A DNA stretch of 64,000 nucleotides from Aquabacterium sp. NJ1 (GCF_000768065.1 NZ_JRKM01000001.1:2542001-2606000); one strand, 5' to 3'. Counted from the first letter of the stretch, positions 40,401 to 49,147 are shown. Notes: generated from the sequence alone by a model not told the origin. A program made the numbers and translations.

Positions 40401-40868
40401 TCAAGCTGACGGAATCTGACGGGTCATGTTCGCGCGCATGCGCTGGGCCATGACCGAGCCCGCTGCCCTCACCACCTCCACGGCCACGGAGGGCACGCGG
40501 GCGGCTAGTTCTTCAAAACGTGGCAGGCGCAAGGCGTAGATCACACACGGGGTCATGGCCTCGACATTGGCCATGCGCGGGCCATCGGCAAACAGCCCCG
40601 GCTCGCCGCAAATGGAACCTGGCCGCAGGATCGCGATGCGTGACGCCCCGGGCGTGCCGCCAGTCACGAATACCTGCAAGGAGCCCTGCCCCAGAAAATA
40701 GACCGTGCGGTCGTGGTCGCCCTGTTTGACCAGCAGATCACCCGAACGCAGTTCATGGCGTGTCAGGTACTGGCAAAACGTCCGCCATTGCTGAGGATCC
40801 AGACGCGGACGGAATGCATCTTCCGTATTGAGCGTCTGAATCGCCTGAATCAGTGCTGTGGAATCCAT
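40401..40868 (-). CDS. Cyclic nucleotide-binding domain protein (Crp-like, without HTH)
   Basis: A 155-residue protein consisting of one cNMP-binding beta-roll: RSGDLLVKQGDHDRTVYFLGQGSLQVFV and RPGSICGEPGLFADGPRMANVEA (the GE...R phosphate-binding cassette, though the usual GE-L is changed to GEPGLF). The C-terminal part is helical and carries no winged-helix DNA-binding domain, so it is a stand-alone sensor or an adaptor and not a typical Crp/Fnr regulator. It is 75 bp upstream of the HD-GYP gene and probably co-transcribed with it, which suggests a link of cAMP- and c-di-GMP-type signalling. Confidence 0.85.
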   Translation of the reverse strand: MDSTALIQAIQTLNTEDAFRPRLDPQQWRTFCQYLTRHELRSGDLLVKQGDHDRTVYFLGQGSLQVFVTGGTPGASRIAILRPGSICGEPGLFADGPRMANVEAMTPCVIYALRLPRFEELAARVPSVAVEVVRAAGSVMAQRMRANMTRQIPSA

Positions 40869-40945
40869 CGGTGCCTCAAGTTCGCTCGCTGTATCGGCGC
40901 CCTGCAGCGCGAGCTTATGAATTTAATCCATCACGGCCTGGCAGT

Positions 40946-40975
40946 GGGCGCCTTTTCAAACGAAGCGCCCTTTTT
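40946..40975 (+). terminator. Rho-independent terminator-like hairpin with no gene upstream on that strand
   Basis: GGGCGC and GCGCCC form a 6-bp stem around a 13-base loop, followed by TTTTT at 40971-40975. It is oriented for rightward transcription, but both flanking genes (cNMP protein and mnmE) run leftward. Confidence 0.5.
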
Positions 40976-41065
40976 GTTGCCTGGCCATGACGCATCCGGC
41001 CGGTTCATGGCCCGAATATGGGCCCGCCAGTGATACCACGCCCTGTTTCTGCCAAGCGCTTAAAC

Positions 41066-42496
41066 CTATTTGCCAATGCAGAAACGCGTGAATATTTCAC
41101 CTAAAAGGTCGTCTGCCGAAAATGCCCCGGTGATGGTGCCCAGCGCGTTGTGCGCCAGGCGCAGCTCTTCGGCCAGCAAATCCAGCGCGCCATCGTTCAA
41201 GGCGGCGTGCGCCTGCGCACCTTGCAGATGCTCACGGGCCACGCGCAGCGCCTGCACATGGCGTTGACGGGCGATGAACACGCCCTCTTGCGCGGCCTGC
41301 CAGCCGGCGATCTCCAGCAGCTTGTGGCGCAAGGCCTGCAGCCCCTCGCCCGTGCGCGCTGACAGCGCCAGCACCGGCCCGACTGGCAGCACACCGGCCT
41401 GCACCGCGGGCGACAGGCTGCCCGCATCGGCCTTGTTGAACACGTGCACCACCGGCACGCCCTCGGGCAGGCGCGTGGCGATCTGGGCATCGGCCTGGGC
41501 ATAAGCCAGGTTGTCCACCCGTGTCAGGTCGTGCAGAAAGAGCACGGCATCGGCTTGCCAGATGGCCTCCCAGCTGCGCGCCATGCCGATGCGCTCGACC
41601 TCGTCGGACGCTTCATGCTCGGCGCGCAAGCCGGCGGTGTCCACCACATGCAAGGGCACGCCTTCGATCTGGATGGTCTCGCTGACCTTGTCGCGCGTGG
41701 TGCCCGCAATGGGCGTGACGATGGCCAGCTCGGCACCGGCCAGCGCATTGAGCAGCGAACTCTTGCCCGCATTGGGCTGGCCGGCCAGCACCACCTGAAG
41801 GCCTTCGCGCAGCAGGGCGCCCTGACGCGCCTGGCCCAGGACCTTGTCCAGCGTGGCCGCCACCCGGTCGAGCTTGCCGCGGGCATCGGCCTTTTCCAGG
41901 AAGTCGATTTCTTCCTCGGGGAAGTCCAGCGTGGCCTCGACCAGCATGCGCAGGTTGATCAGCTGGTCACGCAGGGCCTCGATCTCCTTGGAGAAGGCCC
42001 CGCCCAGCGAGCGGCTGGCCGAACGCGCCGCGGCTTCGGTGCTGGCATCGATCAGGTCGGCAATGGCTTCGGCCTGGGCCAGGTCGATCTTGTCGTTGAG
42101 GAAGGCGCGTTGGGTGAACTCACCGGGCTCGGCCAGACGCAAGCCTGGCAAGCGGGCCCGGCCGGTGGTGGGGTCCAGTTCGGTGGCGGCCTCCAGGCAA
42201 CGCGCGAGCAACAGCTGCATCACCACGGGGCCACCATGGCCCTGCAGCTCCAGCACATCCTCGCCGGTGTAGCTGTGCGGCCCCGGAAAATACAGCGCCA
42301 GGCCGTGGTCCAGCGCCTCGCCGTGGGCATCCTTGAACGGCCCGTACGTGGCCACACGCGGCTGCAGTTCGCGCCCGCACAGCGCCTGCGCCAGTGGCAT
42401 CAAGCCCTTGCCCGACACCCGCACGATGCCCACCGCACCGCGGCCGGACGCCGTGGCCACCGCCACGATGGGGACATTGCGCTCACGCCATGACAT
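41066..42496 (-). CDS. mnmE: tRNA modification GTPase MnmE (TrmE)
   Basis: A 476-residue GTPase that partners MnmG in wobble-uridine modification. It has the N-terminal tetrahydrofolate-binding domain ([40 protein letters not shown]), the helical domain, and a Ras-like G domain with the P-loop [31 protein letters not shown] and NKAD; the C-terminus ends FTRFCIGK with the catalytic CxGK. Start ATG 42496 has AAGGG upstream. In many Burkholderiales it follows yidC directly; here about 1.7 kb with a sterol desaturase-like gene and a small gene lies between them. Confidence 0.95.
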   Translation of the reverse strand: MSWRERNVPIVAVATASGRGAVGIVRVSGKGLMPLAQALCGRELQPRVATYGPFKDAHGEALDHGLALYFPGPHSYTGEDVLELQGHGGPVVMQLLLARCLEAATELDPTTGRARLPGLRLAEPGEFTQRAFLNDKIDLAQAEAIADLIDASTEAAARSASRSLGGAFSKEIEALRDQLINLRMLVEATLDFPEEEIDFLEKADARGKLDRVAATLDKVLGQARQGALLREGLQVVLAGQPNAGKSSLLNALAGAELAIVTPIAGTTRDKVSETIQIEGVPLHVVDTAGLRAEHEASDEVERIGMARSWEAIWQADAVLFLHDLTRVDNLAYAQADAQIATRLPEGVPVVHVFNKADAGSLSPAVQAGVLPVGPVLALSARTGEGLQALRHKLLEIAGWQAAQEGVFIARQRHVQALRVAREHLQGAQAHAALNDGALDLLAEELRLAHNALGTITGAFSADDLLGEIFTRFCIGK

Positions 42497-42696
42497 GCAA
42501 ACAACCCTTTTCCCGCTTCAAAAACCGATCAAACTGGACGCCAACGTCCAGGCACCTTGCCCGGACATTGCCTTGAATCAACAACTTGCCCCGATTGTCT
42601 CTTGCCAACACCCTCACCTGCGGGAGTTTGGGCACAAACCCCGTAGACGGGCTTGACGCGCGGCCATAACCTCGCTGCGCATTACGGGGTTCATTT

Positions 42697-43695
42697 ATGT
42701 TGAAGCGTTTTTCAAGCTGGTCGTTTCTGTTTGGCTCGCTGGCACTGGGCATCTACACCGTGCTGCACTTCGGTTTCGACCCGAACAAGATCTTCACCTA
42801 CTTCCTGGCGCCCTACTACATCATCGCCACGGTGATGCAGTACATCTGGCCGGAGCAGCCCAATGACTTCGAAAAGGGCGAGGTGCTCAACGACTGGCTG
42901 CACAACGGTGTGCTGATGGCCATCACCGCCTTCCAGAACTTCTTCGTGCACACCCTGGTCGCGCTGACGGGCTCGGGCCTGCTGTTCAAGTACGGCGTGT
43001 TGCCCGAGAGCGCCGCCGCCCACAACCTGCCCTTCTGGGGCCAGGTCGCCATCGCCTACCTGACGTTCGACTTCATGTTCTACGTCACCCACCGCATGGG
43101 CCACGAGATCGACTTCTTCTGGCGCCTGCACAGCGTGCACCACTGCGCCCACCGCCTGAGCGTGCTTAACGCCAGCCGCGCCCATCCCGCCGACCTGATC
43201 TGGCGCCGCCTGCTGCCCATCTTCGTGACCTTCCAGACCGGCGTCAGCCAGGAAGCTTTCATCCTCAGCGGCGTGATCGGCAGCGTGCTGGCCACCATCA
43301 CCCACATGAACGTGGCCTTCAGCTTCGGCCCGCTCAACTACATCATCGGCACCAACGAGCAGCACCGCTGGCACCACTCCAACAAGATCGAAGAGGCCAA
43401 GAACTACAGCGTCTTCATGCTGTGGGACCACCTGTTCGGCACCTTTGTCTACCACCCACAAGGCCAGGTCCGGCCCGCGAAGATGGGCCTGTTCAACGAG
43501 CACTTCTACCCCGTGCACGCCTACCTGGGCCAGTTCTTCATCCCCTGGAAGTGGAAGCAGATGAAGGCCCGCCAGGCGGCACTCGAAGCCCAGCAAGCGG
43601 GCGGTGCCACACACACGCCCCATGCCGGCGTGGCCCAGGGGGGCACGGGCAACCAGCCGGCAGCCGCATCCAGCACCATCGCTCGCACGGCCTGA
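42697..43695 (+). CDS. Sterol desaturase / fatty acid hydroxylase family protein (copy 2)
   Basis: A 332-residue membrane di-iron oxygenase. It has the ordered histidine motifs YVTHRMGHEIDFFW, LHSVHHCAHRLSVL and NEQHRWHHSNKIEEAK, and helices at the N-terminus (FLFGSLALGIYTVLHFGF, FLAPYYIIATVMQYIW). It is only distantly like the gene at 24958-25986. The last 45 residues are Ala/Gly/Thr/Gln-rich and disordered. The substrate is unknown. It is inserted between mnmE and yidC on the opposite strand. Confidence 0.88.
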   Translation: MLKRFSSWSFLFGSLALGIYTVLHFGFDPNKIFTYFLAPYYIIATVMQYIWPEQPNDFEKGEVLNDWLHNGVLMAITAFQNFFVHTLVALTGSGLLFKYGVLPESAAAHNLPFWGQVAIAYLTFDFMFYVTHRMGHEIDFFWRLHSVHHCAHRLSVLNASRAHPADLIWRRLLPIFVTFQTGVSQEAFILSGVIGSVLATITHMNVAFSFGPLNYIIGTNEQHRWHHSNKIEEAKNYSVFMLWDHLFGTFVYHPQGQVRPAKMGLFNEHFYPVHAYLGQFFIPWKWKQMKARQAALEAQQAGGATHTPHAGVAQGGTGNQPAAASSTIARTA

Positions 43696-43881
43696 GCCTC
43701 AGCCTGTACCAAAGAAGCCACTCAGGCCATCGCGCTCACAACGGTGCCCCAAGTTGGCGCCCGGCGTGACATCACAAAACGGTGCATACCCGGTTTCACA
43801 GCCTTGTCACCGGGCAATCGGACACTGGCACCAATGTTGCATCGCACAATTGACCGATGACGACATTGGAAAGATTGCACC

Positions 43882-44013
43882 ATGCTGGACCTGATCAACG
43901 ATTACCTCCAACTCGGCGTCGACAACGCCGGGGGCACTTTGTCCGTCTGGCCGCTGGCCGTGGCCACCGCCTTGGTGGCGGCCATGATCCTCAAGCGTCA
44001 GTCTGACGACTGA
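43882..44013 (+). CDS. Possible small membrane-associated protein (43 residues)
   Basis: An ATG-started frame of 43 codons preceded by GGAAAGA at seven bases. The product, MLDLINDYLQLGVDNAGG and following, has one short hydrophobic helix (SVWPLAVATALVAAMILK) and ends in KRQSDD. Codon use matches the GC-rich neighbours. It sits 186 bp after the sterol desaturase-like gene and directly before the strong stem-loop at 44026-44123. No homologue comes to mind; it may be a genuine small protein or a chance frame. Confidence 0.45.
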   Translation: MLDLINDYLQLGVDNAGGTLSVWPLAVATALVAAMILKRQSDD

Positions 44014-44025
44014 GTGCCTGCAAGA

Positions 44026-44123
44026 CAGGAGCGCTGGGTGAACAGCGCAGCGAAGTAAAGGAGGAGAGGCGGGCGCAGCCCGAACCGGGGGACATGAGCG
44101 GAGGTGATCACCCAGCGCTCCTG
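44026..44123. other. 98-nt element with 16-bp perfect inverted repeat ends
   Basis: CAGGAGCGCTGGGTGA at 44026-44041 and its exact complement at 44108-44123 enclose a 66-base loop. The loop can form an inner hairpin (CGGGC-GCA-GCCCG) and contains GGAGGAG and CCGGGGG. It reads like a structured RNA or a small palindromic repeat unit. It lies between the 43-codon gene and the yidC terminator. I do not recognise it as a known RNA family. Confidence 0.55.
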
Positions 44124-44149
44124 GCCCGCACCTCACAAGAACCCAAGAA

Positions 44150-44183
44150 AAAAGCCGCCTGGCGTACTGCGCAGGCGGCTTTT
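44150..44183 (-). terminator. Bidirectional Rho-independent terminator of yidC
   Basis: AAAAGCCGCCTG and CAGGCGGCTTTT form a 12-bp perfect stem with a 10-base loop. On the minus strand the stem is followed by TTTTTT, ending the rpmH-rnpA-yidD-yidC transcript 20 bp after the yidC stop; the plus strand has TTTTGTTTT. Confidence 0.9.
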
Positions 44184-44202
44184 GTTTTGACTGAGGGCTT
44201 GT

Positions 44203-45921
44203 TTACTTCGCCACACCCAGCTGCTTGTTGATCATCCATTGCTGGGCGATCGACAGCAGGTTGTTGGTCAGCCAGTACAGCACCAGGCCAGCCGGGAAGA
44301 AGAAGAACATCACGCTGAACAGCAGCGGCATGATCCACATCATCTTGGCCTGGACAGGGTCCGGTGGCGTGGGGTTCAGCCAGGTCTGCAGCAGGGTCGA
44401 AGCCGTCATCAAGGCGGGCAACACGAAGAACGGGTCCTTGACCGACAGGTCGGTGATCCAGCCAATCCAAGGCGCGTTGCGGATCTCCACCGAGGACGAC
44501 AGCACCGAGTACAGCGCGATGAACACCGGGATCTGGATCAGGATGGGCAGGCAACCACCAATCGGGTTGACCTTCTCTTCGCGGTAGATCTTCAGCATCT
44601 CCTGCTGCATCTTCTGCGGGTCGTCCTTGAGGTTCTCGCGCATGGTCTGGATGCGCGGGTTCAGCGCCTTCATCTTGGCCATCGAGCGGTAGGCACTGGC
44701 ATTCAACCAGTAGAAGGCGGCCTTGAGCAGCACCACCAGCGCCACGATCGCCCAGCCCCAGTTGCCGATCAGGCCGTGGATCTTGTCGAGCAGCCAGAAC
44801 AGGGGCGCGGCCATGATGTGGGTCCAGCCGTAGTCCTTGGTGTACTCCAGGCCAGGGGCCAGTGCCCTGAGCTTGTTTTCTTCCTGGGGGCCCACAAACA
44901 ACTTGGCGTCGAGCGACTTGCTCTGGCCCGGCGCGATCTCGCCCAGCGGGAACAGCATGCCGGTGGCATACAGATTGGTGGCCACCTTCTGCACGAAGAA
45001 CTCGCGCGTGATCTTGTCGTTTTGCAACCAGGCCGAGGCGAAGTGGTGCTGCACCATCGCCACCCAACCGTTGTCGTCCACCTTCTCCAGCTCCAGCTTG
45101 CCTTCTTCAATGTGCTTGAAATCGGCCTTCTGGTACTTGCCCTTCTGGTTGAAGATGGCCATGCCGGTATAAGCCTGCGGGCCGCCCATGAAGGCCGGGC
45201 CGGCCGGTGCCTTTGCAGGCGAGCCGTCACGCTCCAGCTGCACATACAGCTGGGGCTTGATCGTGGCGGCCGACGCATTGATCACGTCCTGCTTCACGTC
45301 GATGGCGTAGTCGCCCCGCTTGAAGGTGTAGGTCTTGACCAGCTTGACGCCGTTGACTGGCGCCGATTCCAGCTTGACCAGCAGCTCGTTGGCACCATCG
45401 GCCAGCTTGCGCTCGCTGCTCAGCAGCGTGAACGGTGTCTTGTGCGTGGGCAGCGTGCCATCAGCCGCACTCGAGCCGATCAGGCCGGACTGCGCCACAT
45501 AGGTGTGCGTGGGCGACTGGTCCAGCAGCACCATGTGGTGATCAGGGTGGTCCTGGTCTTCATGCTTGAGCAGCTCGACCTTGACCAGGCTGCCGCCCAG
45601 CGTGTCGATGGTGGCCTTGACCACATCGGTGGTGATGGTGACCTGCTCGCTGGGTGCAGGCACCGCCGCCCCGGCCACACCACTGGCCGCAGGCTGGGCG
45701 GCCGCTGGTGCCCCGTTGCCCACGCCATTGCCGGACAACTGGGTGCTGGCTTGCGGCACGGTGCCATCAACAGCGGAAGCACCCGAAGCAGCTGCCACCG
45801 TGGTGGCAGGCGCAGGCGCGAACAGGGAGGGTTGGCCGGTATGACGCAGCCAGCCATCCCACAACATCAGCAGCGAGACGGCAAACACCGACCACAGCAG
45901 GGTGCGACGCAGATCATTCAT
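44203..45921 (-). CDS. yidC: Membrane protein insertase YidC
   Basis: A 572-residue inner-membrane insertase that folds proteins with or without SecYEG. It has an N-terminal helix (TLLWSVFAVSLLMLWDGWL), a large periplasmic beta-sandwich domain (about 120-350, YTFKRGDYAIDVKQDVIN), and the Oxa1 core with five helices (YGWTHIMAAPLFWLLDKIHG, NWGWAIVALVVLLKAAFYWL, RENLKDDPQKMQQEMLKIYR). A Ala/Gly/Pro/Ser-rich linker of about 55 residues lies between the first helix and the periplasmic domain. The start ATG overlaps the yidD stop. Confidence 0.95.
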   Translation of the reverse strand: MNDLRRTLLWSVFAVSLLMLWDGWLRHTGQPSLFAPAPATTVAAASGASAVDGTVPQASTQLSGNGVGNGAPAAAQPAASGVAGAAVPAPSEQVTITTDVVKATIDTLGGSLVKVELLKHEDQDHPDHHMVLLDQSPTHTYVAQSGLIGSSAADGTLPTHKTPFTLLSSERKLADGANELLVKLESAPVNGVKLVKTYTFKRGDYAIDVKQDVINASAATIKPQLYVQLERDGSPAKAPAGPAFMGGPQAYTGMAIFNQKGKYQKADFKHIEEGKLELEKVDDNGWVAMVQHHFASAWLQNDKITREFFVQKVATNLYATGMLFPLGEIAPGQSKSLDAKLFVGPQEENKLRALAPGLEYTKDYGWTHIMAAPLFWLLDKIHGLIGNWGWAIVALVVLLKAAFYWLNASAYRSMAKMKALNPRIQTMRENLKDDPQKMQQEMLKIYREEKVNPIGGCLPILIQIPVFIALYSVLSSSVEIRNAPWIGWITDLSVKDPFFVLPALMTASTLLQTWLNPTPPDPVQAKMMWIMPLLFSVMFFFFPAGLVLYWLTNNLLSIAQQWMINKQLGVAK

Positions 45922-46214
45922 GAGCGAGTTGAATCCGACGAAGGGTTGCAATAACGGGACAAAAGACCCGGCGCCACATCGGGCACCGGATCATGGCCAC
46001 CCGGACAACCCGGGTGACAACGCAGCAGGCGCCTGGCCGCCAGGTAAGAACCGGCAGCCGGGCCATGACGCTCAAGCGCCTGCAGGGCATATTGGGAACA
46101 GGTGGGCGTGAACCGGCAGGCCGAACCCAGCCAGGGGCTCAGAAAGAAACGGTAGCCACGCACCAGGCCGATCAGCACCGCATTGACGGCACGGCACAGC
46201 ACAGCGCGCATCAT
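45918..46214 (-). CDS. yidD: Membrane protein insertion efficiency factor YidD
   Basis: A 98-residue YidD protein with the family signature LIGLVRGYRFFLSPWLGSACRFTPTCSQYALQAL and HPGCPGGHDPVP. YidD helps YidC-dependent insertion and is membrane-associated through an amphipathic N-terminus. It overlaps the rnpA stop and the yidC start by ATGA at both ends, so the three genes are coupled. Start chosen at 46214, the first of two adjacent Met codons. Confidence 0.93.
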   Translation of the reverse strand: MMRAVLCRAVNAVLIGLVRGYRFFLSPWLGSACRFTPTCSQYALQALERHGPAAGSYLAARRLLRCHPGCPGGHDPVPDVAPGLLSRYCNPSSDSTRS

Positions 46215-46873
46215 GCCGCACCTCCGGTGCTGTCTGCCACAGAGGGGGACGATTCCTTTGTAAAGCGCGCCCCCGCAGATGCGGGCACCGTCAGTCGCAG
46301 CCACAACTCGTCCAGCTCCTGGCGAACCAGGGCCTTCAGGGCGTCAGAAGCAGCACTGGGGAATCGGGTGCGGTCAAACGGCGCGCGCAGGCGCAGCACC
46401 CAGCCATCGACATCTTCACCATGGCGCCCCTGAGCCAGGACGGCAGGGGCGTGGCGACGCAAGGCCTCGCGGGCCTGATGGCGGATCAGGGAACGGGTCA
46501 CCGAGCGCTTGGCCTGCTTTTTGGGCAGCACCAGACCCAGGCGCCAGGCCAGGCGGCCCGCCTCGGGGATCTCGGTGACAAAGTCATCCACAAGCACGTC
46601 TGCCTCGGCACCCTCGCCTGTTGACAACTTGACCAGACCGGTCAGTGAAGCGGGCTGCCCCAACGCCTTCAAAGGCGCCTCGGCATCAACACGCTCGGCG
46701 GCGCGTTCACCCGCGTGTTCGCCCGAGCGCGCAGGCGCCTGCACCTGACGGGGCAGCACATGCAGCACAAAATGGGCGGTACGCGAGACCGGGCGCGAGC
46801 CCAAAGCCCTCTGAAAATCAGCAGCTTTCAGACTCGGTGGACGCACGGTAGGAGGGGGGTCAAGTCGCAACAA
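46211..46873 (-). CDS. rnpA: Ribonuclease P protein component RnpA (long form)
   Basis: Protein subunit of RNase P, which matures tRNA 5' ends. At 220 residues it is well above the usual 110-160. The N-terminal LKAADFQRALGSRPVSRTAHF and the C-terminal RNR-type region GLVLPKKQAKRSVTRSLIRHQAREALR are conserved, but about 60 residues rich in Ala, Glu and Gly (QAPARSGEHAGERAAERVDA and following) are inserted between them, and the C-terminus is extended. There is no ATG in the frame: the start is TTG 46873 or GTG 46846, and neither has a clear ribosome site. A hairpin abuts the TTG. Confidence 0.85.
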   Translation of the reverse strand: MLRLDPPPTVRPPSLKAADFQRALGSRPVSRTAHFVLHVLPRQVQAPARSGEHAGERAAERVDAEAPLKALGQPASLTGLVKLSTGEGAEADVLVDDFVTEIPEAGRLAWRLGLVLPKKQAKRSVTRSLIRHQAREALRRHAPAVLAQGRHGEDVDGWVLRLRAPFDRTRFPSAASDALKALVRQELDELWLRLTVPASAGARFTKESSPSVADSTGGAA

Positions 46874-46903
46874 AGCCGGGCACGCAAACGCTTCGCCCGG
46901 CTT
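46873..46903 (-). promoter_or_regulatory. Hairpin between rpmH and rnpA, abutting the rnpA start
   Basis: On the minus strand AAGCCGGGC and GCCCGGCTT (9-bp perfect stem, 13-base loop) end at the rnpA TTG codon. No T tract follows. It could limit rnpA translation relative to rpmH or mark an RNA processing site. Confidence 0.5.
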
Positions 46904-47022
46904 CGTTCATGCCAGCACCGGATGGATCAAGCGGATGCACACCCGAAGCTGGACCACAGCCGGTTTTCATGCACACCAGGCCAGGGCCTTGGGCGCACGC
47001 AACCAGCTACAGCTGGCCTGGA

Positions 47023-47157
47023 TTACAGGGCCAGACGCTTGCGGCCCTTGGCGCGGCGTGCGTTGATGACCTTGCGGCCACCCTTGGTCTTCATGCGCAC
47101 CAGGAAACCATGGGTACGGGCGCGGCGGGTCTTGGAAGGTTGATAAGTGCGTTTCAT
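47023..47157 (-). CDS. rpmH: 50S ribosomal protein L34
   Basis: A 44-residue basic protein, [20 protein letters not shown] and following, ending GRKRLAL, a canonical L34 of exact family length. GAAGGA lies five bases before the ATG. It heads the leftward rpmH-rnpA-yidD-yidC run and diverges from dnaA, as in most proteobacteria. Confidence 0.97.
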   Translation of the reverse strand: MKRTYQPSKTRRARTHGFLVRMKTKGGRKVINARRAKGRKRLAL

Positions 47158-47497
47158 GATGATCCTTCATGAGGCCCGCAACCCCAGTGCTGTGCACAAA
47201 GCTTGCCGCGGCTCATTCTTCTGTTTGTCTACCTGCTGATGCAATTGCCAGCAGGGCTCCGGTCTTTCAAAACCAGGCGAACATCCGGCACACAACCGGA
47301 CGAACCCGCGATTACAACAGCTTTTGAGGCATCGGTCAATGCCCCTTGAATCAAGGGGCCCCGGCAAACCCACTCCAGGTGCTGGAACGGCGGCTTTCCT
47401 ACACCAATTCACGCTGGGCAGAAATCTGTGGATAACCTGTCAATTCCTGGCCCCAACGCGCTTAGAATTCGCGTCCCAAGGAAGGACTTGTCCACAC
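47158..47497. promoter_or_regulatory. rpmH-dnaA divergent intergenic region with DnaA boxes
   Basis: This 340-bp gap has no gene. It holds a perfect DnaA box TTATCCACA (minus strand, 47427-47435), a TTGTCCACA box at 47488-47496, which is directly before the dnaA ATG at 47498, and a weaker TTGTGCACA (minus strand, 47191-47199). A candidate -10 box TAGAAT lies at 47463-47468. The boxes suggest DnaA autoregulation. The rpmH promoter must lie in the left half, but I cannot assign it with confidence. Confidence 0.75.
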
Positions 47498-49069
47498 ATG
47501 AGCGCCGCCGAATTGCCTGCATCCAGCCGTCCACTGGCCGCAGACGCCGCTTCCCCGCTTGACACCACCAGCCTGTGGCAACGCGCCTGCGAGCGCCTGG
47601 CCATGGAGCTGCCCGAACAGCAGTTCAACACCTGGATCCGCCCCCTGCCGCCGGCAGACGTCGGCCTGGCCGATGGCGTGACCTCGGTCTGCGTGCGTGT
47701 GCCCAACCGCTTCATGCTGGACTGGATCCGCACGCAGTACAGCACCCGCCTGGAAAGCATCCTCACCGAACTGCAAGGCGGCGAGGTGCGCATGGACATC
47801 GCCCTGGCCCCCCGCGCGGCCATGCCCGCACCGGCTCAAGCGCTGCGCCCGCCTGGCATGGTCATGCCCGGCCGCGCCCTGCCACCCAATGCCCAGGCAG
47901 CCCAGCCCCATCAGGCCGCACAAACTGCTGCACAGCCCATGTATGCCCCCAACGGTGGCCACAGCATCGTCACCGGTGGCCCCGGCGTGGTCAGCCTGCC
48001 GCAGCACCAGGCCAGCGAAGCGCCGCACCGCACCCGCAGCCAGCCTCAGGTCATGGGCCTGAACCCGGCGCTCACGTTCGACAACCTCGTGCCCGGCCGT
48101 GCCAACCAGATGGCCCGCACCGCCGCCCTGCACGTGGCCGGCGCCCCCGGCCAGATGTACAACCCGCTGTTCATCTACGGCGGCGTCGGCCTGGGTAAAA
48201 CGCACTTGATGAACGCCGTGGGCAACGCCCTGCTGGCCGACAAGCCCGATGCGCGCATCCTCTACCTGCACGCCGAGCAGTTCATCTCCGACGTGGTCAA
48301 GAACTACCAGCGCAAGACCTTTGACGAGCTCAAGGCCAAGTACCACCAACTTGACCTGCTGCTGATCGACGACGTGCAGTTCTTCGCCGGCAAGGACCGC
48401 ACGCAGGAAGAATTCTTCAACGCGTTCGAGGCCCTGCTGGCCAAGAAGGCGCACATCATCATGACCAGCGACACCTACCCCAAGGGCCTGGCCAACATCG
48501 ATGAACGCCTGACCTCGCGTTTCGACTCCGGCCTCACGGTGGCCATCGAGCCGCCCGAGCTGGAAATGCGCGTGGCCATCCTGATCAAGAAGGCCGCCCT
48601 CGAAGCCATCGACATGCCCGAAGACGTCGCCTTCTTCGTGGCCAAGAACGTGCGCGCCAACGTGCGTGAACTCGAAGGTGCGCTGCGCAAGGTGCTGGCC
48701 TTTGCCAAGTTCAGCCACAAGGAGATCACCATCGCCCTGGCGCGCGAGGCCTTGAAGGACCTGCTGTCCATCCAGAACCGCCAGATCAGCGTCGAGAACA
48801 TCCAGAAGACGGTGGCCGACTTCTACAAGATCAAGGTCGCCGACATGTACAGCAAGAAGCGCCCGGCCTCGATCGCCAAACCGCGCCAGATCGCCATGTA
48901 CCTGGCCAAGGAACTGACCCAAAAGAGCCTGCCCGAGATCGGCGAGCTGTTTGGCGGGCGCGACCACACCACGGTGCTGCACGCGGTGCGCAAGATCATG
49001 GGCGAGCGCGGCAAGGACACCGAGCTCAACCAGCAGCTGCACGTGCTGGAACAGACGCTCAAGGGTTGA
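47498..49069 (+). CDS. dnaA: Chromosomal replication initiator protein DnaA
   Basis: A 523-residue initiator. Domain I is [20 protein letters not shown] and following. Domain II is a long Ala/Pro/Gln/His-rich linker (about 100-185). Domain III is the AAA+ core with Walker [18 protein letters not shown], Walker [21 protein letters not shown] and arginine finger in [12 protein letters not shown]. Domain IV has the DnaA-box helix-turn-helix [17 protein letters not shown]. Start ATG 47498 has GAAGGA upstream with a DnaA box between it and the start. oriC follows in the gap to dnaN. Confidence 0.97.
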   Translation: MSAAELPASSRPLAADAASPLDTTSLWQRACERLAMELPEQQFNTWIRPLPPADVGLADGVTSVCVRVPNRFMLDWIRTQYSTRLESILTELQGGEVRMDIALAPRAAMPAPAQALRPPGMVMPGRALPPNAQAAQPHQAAQTAAQPMYAPNGGHSIVTGGPGVVSLPQHQASEAPHRTRSQPQVMGLNPALTFDNLVPGRANQMARTAALHVAGAPGQMYNPLFIYGGVGLGKTHLMNAVGNALLADKPDARILYLHAEQFISDVVKNYQRKTFDELKAKYHQLDLLLIDDVQFFAGKDRTQEEFFNAFEALLAKKAHIIMTSDTYPKGLANIDERLTSRFDSGLTVAIEPPELEMRVAILIKKAALEAIDMPEDVAFFVAKNVRANVRELEGALRKVLAFAKFSHKEITIALAREALKDLLSIQNRQISVENIQKTVADFYKIKVADMYSKKRPASIAKPRQIAMYLAKELTQKSLPEIGELFGGRDHTTVLHAVRKIMGERGKDTELNQQLHVLEQTLKG

Positions 49070-49121
49070 GTGGCGCGGATGCGGCATCCGCCGGCTCATC
49101 AACAGATCAATCAAACCAAAG

Positions 49122-49147
49122 AGGAGGCTTCAGGCCTCCTTTTTTTT
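49122..49147 (+). terminator. Rho-independent terminator of dnaA
   Basis: AGGAGGC and GCCTCCT (7-bp stem, TTCAG loop) followed by eight T residues ending at 49147, 53 bp after the dnaA stop. Confidence 0.9.

Noticed and set aside
44239-45954. 571-codon frame antisense to yidC
   Set aside because: YidC motifs are on the other strand; the composition (Gln/His/Arg/Val) is a mirror of the real gene.
47462-49114. 550-codon frame antisense to dnaA
   Set aside because: DnaA with complete Walker motifs and domain IV is on the other strand.
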